From contig JADFIA010000022.1 in the NCBI GenBank assembly GCA_022566895.1, positions 1 to 35,001 on the forward strand: a DNA stretch of 35,001 nt, written 5' to 3'. Every line of letters begins with the position of its first letter. Position 1 is the first letter of the stretch. The position numbers and the translations under genes are program-made. Below are positions 33,723-35,001 of the stretch, piece after piece. The notes beneath the pieces were generated by a model. It worked only from the letters and a program-made list of their open reading frames with translations. It did not search any database and was not told where the DNA came from. The stretch is from Pseudomonadota bacterium (GTDB lineage: Bacteria; Pseudomonadota; Alphaproteobacteria; Sphingomonadales; SMXR01).

Positions 33723-33975
33723 GCCACTCAAACTCAATATAGGCTAGCTGTACCCCGTCCCCACATGTTGGACATAATGAGGCGATTGCGTAGGAGGGGT
33801 TTTGGGGCTCATCCAAGTGAATGAATGGAACGGAGACGAGACGAGAATAGTTATTCAATTCGAAGGCAGGCAGCGCTGATCGTACAGGGATGGACATCCG
33901 GCGGAACGCACGCGAAGCGTATGGCGCGGCAGGGCAGACCCGTGCTGTGTTGAAGGGCTGGCGCGGCGAAGCCCA
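33723..33975 (+). other. Stretch without a recognisable gene between pgi and the galU remnant
   Basis: Several short open frames occur (for example a GTG-started frame ending VIQFEGRQR near 33878) but none matches a family I know. The stretch is probably eroded sequence belonging to the lost part of galU or to a former insertion. Confidence 0.4.
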
Positions 33976-34176
33976 CTGACCCACCCCCTCGCAAACCTAA
34001 TCGGCAAGCAACCATTCGAGGGATATTCGTTTGCTGGAGCCCGCTTTGACTGTGGGAATAAGGTCGGTATATTGAAGACCAACATAGCTTTTGCATTGAC
34101 GTGGCCAGAGTTGGCGCGCGAATTGGCAACTTACCTCTGCTCACTGGAGTTGCCAAATGATGGCAAACACGTATAA
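33976..34176 (+). pseudogene. galU: C-terminal remnant of UTP-glucose-1-phosphate uridylyltransferase
   Basis: The frame reads LTHPLANLIGKQPFEGYSFAGARFDCGNKVGILKTNIAFALTWPELARELATYL and stops at 34174. This matches the end of GalU, normally ...QLTDALAALIGQQPF...F.G.RFDCGSK.GFL.ANVAFAL. The FDCGNK block carries the conserved family Asp-Cys-Gly-x-Lys. The remaining roughly 220 residues are missing, and just upstream the GAG part of the GAGGEIQLTD motif appears in another frame, so frameshifts have occurred. The fragment has no start. The working enzyme, if any, is elsewhere. Confidence 0.75.
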
Positions 34177-34282
34177 GGACCAAACGCATCCGAACATGCT
34201 TCCTTGCTAAGGTCTTATTGAGTTCCAATAGAGCAATTAAAGAAATTCGGTTCTTATTTTTTGAGCATTAAGGGGAACAGTC

Positions 34283-35001
34283 ATGGCAGGCCGTAAAGGA
34301 ATCATTCTAGCCGGTGGTTCGGGTACCCGTCTGCACCCATTAACCATACCGGTCAGCAAGCAGTTGATGCCGGTCTACGATAAGCCCATGATTTATTATC
34401 CGCTGTCGGTCCTGATGCTGGCGGGTCTTCGCGAGGTGCTGGTGATCACCACACCCCATGACACCGACAGTTTTCGTACACTTTTGGGAGACGGTTCCAA
34501 GTGGGGTATGTCCATTGAATATGCCGTGCAGCCGGACCCCGGTGGGTTGGCGCAAGCCTTTCTGATCGGAGAGGATTTTGTTGGAGATAATCCTTCAACC
34601 CTTATTCTTGGTGATAATATTTATTTTGGTGATGGCTTGGAAGAGTCACTGGTTGCGGCAGGGAAGCGCCAGGAAGGGGCAACCGTTTATGGTTACTGGG
34701 TCAGTAATCCCGAGCGGTATGGTGTTGTGTCTTTTGATGCGCAAGGCAGGGCCGTGCATATTGAAGAAAAACCCGAAAAACCCCGCTCCAATTATGCGGT
34801 GACCGGCCTCTATTTTTATGACAATCAGGTTGTGGACATTGCCAAGTCTCTTAAACCTTCTCGGCGGGGGGAATTAGAGATAACCGACATTAACAATATT
34901 TATTTGGAGCGGGATCAGTTGAATGTGGAACGGTTAGGCAGGGGGGCGGCCTGGCTTGATATGGGCACCCATGATTCTTTGATGGATGCAGCGCATTTCG
35001 T
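34283..35001 (+). CDS. rfbA: Glucose-1-phosphate thymidylyltransferase RfbA, C-terminus cut by window edge
   Basis: It makes dTDP-glucose from dTTP and glucose-1-phosphate, the first step to dTDP-rhamnose for surface polysaccharides. The visible 239 residues, of about 290, include [38 protein letters not shown], the nucleotide-binding and catalytic N-terminus. They also show [76 protein letters not shown] and [21 protein letters not shown] at 34283 follows AGGGGA with six-base spacing. The gene continues right of base 35001, where rfbB/C/D would be expected in a typical locus. Confidence 0.95.
   Translation, partial: MAGRKGIILAGGSGTRLHPLTIPVSKQLMPVYDKPMIYYPLSVLMLAGLREVLVITTPHDTDSFRTLLGDGSKWGMSIEYAVQPDPGGLAQAFLIGEDFVGDNPSTLILGDNIYFGDGLEESLVAAGKRQEGATVYGYWVSNPERYGVVSFDAQGRAVHIEEKPEKPRSNYAVTGLYFYDNQVVDIAKSLKPSRRGELEITDINNIYLERDQLNVERLGRGAAWLDMGTHDSLMDAAHF

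Noticed and set aside
33851-34228. 125-codon minus-strand frame between pgi and rfbA
   Set aside because: It is the antisense shadow of the galU remnant, whose plus-strand frame has clear family similarity.
34238-34265. Terminator before rfbA (AAGAA-TTCTT stem followed by a T-run)
   Set aside because: The stem is only five A/T-rich pairs, too weak to call with confidence.
1-35001. CRISPR array, rRNA genes or complete insertion sequences
   Set aside because: No regularly spaced repeats, rRNA-like segments or transposase genes with terminal repeats were seen on either strand.

Overview
The window reads as chromosomal DNA of an alphaproteobacterium. The indicators are a GcrA-type cell-cycle regulator, a class I lysyl-tRNA synthetase, a suf operon led by an Rrf2-type Fe-S regulator, and argD beside gcrA. 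Most genes are GC-rich housekeeping genes in compact operons. Species cannot be named from this sequence alone.

Layout. (1) 1-3664: a partial slipin/SPFH gene, then an integrative element with a small ORF, an AlpA-type regulator, an unknown HTH-bearing protein and a P4-type tyrosine integrase. It ends at a displaced 3' piece of a tRNA-Thr(CGT) gene, which I read as an attachment scar. (2) 4024-5876: a YceI lipoprotein, a cytochrome b561 and a second YceI protein, a likely envelope redox operon. (3) 5887-8664, minus strand: a small membrane protein, a TPR protein and lysyl-tRNA synthetase. (4) 8733-14346, plus strand: a DinG/XPD-like Fe-S helicase, a TerB-family protein, a decayed GNAT acetyltransferase, a SixA-like phosphatase, a TPR protein preceded by a G9 tract, and a lipoprotein. 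(5) 14375-20094, minus strand: regulator-sufB-sufC-sufD-sufS-sufT, with a clear palindromic operator at 20173-20189. (6) 20322-24114: gcrA, an orphan ABC-2 permease, argD and a convergent argE. (7) 24179-28819, minus strand: metF and a methionine synthase split into two coupled genes. (8) 28914-30362: trkH-type potassium transporter. (9) 30546-30619: tRNA-Gly(CCC). (10) 30824-35001: a more A/T-rich surface-polysaccharide region with an arylsulfotransferase-like protein, glucose-6-phosphate isomerase, a galU remnant and the start of rfbA.

How the genes work together. The suf genes build Fe-S clusters, which the helicase and the regulator probably carry. MetF makes methyl-tetrahydrofolate for the adjacent split MetH. 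ArgD and ArgE are two steps of arginine synthesis. Pgi and RfbA (with GalU lost here) supply activated sugars. I found no clearly new multi-gene system. The least explained parts are the integrase-coupled HTH protein with its GTACCCC operator, the double-YceI redox operon, and the decaying edges of the polysaccharide locus.
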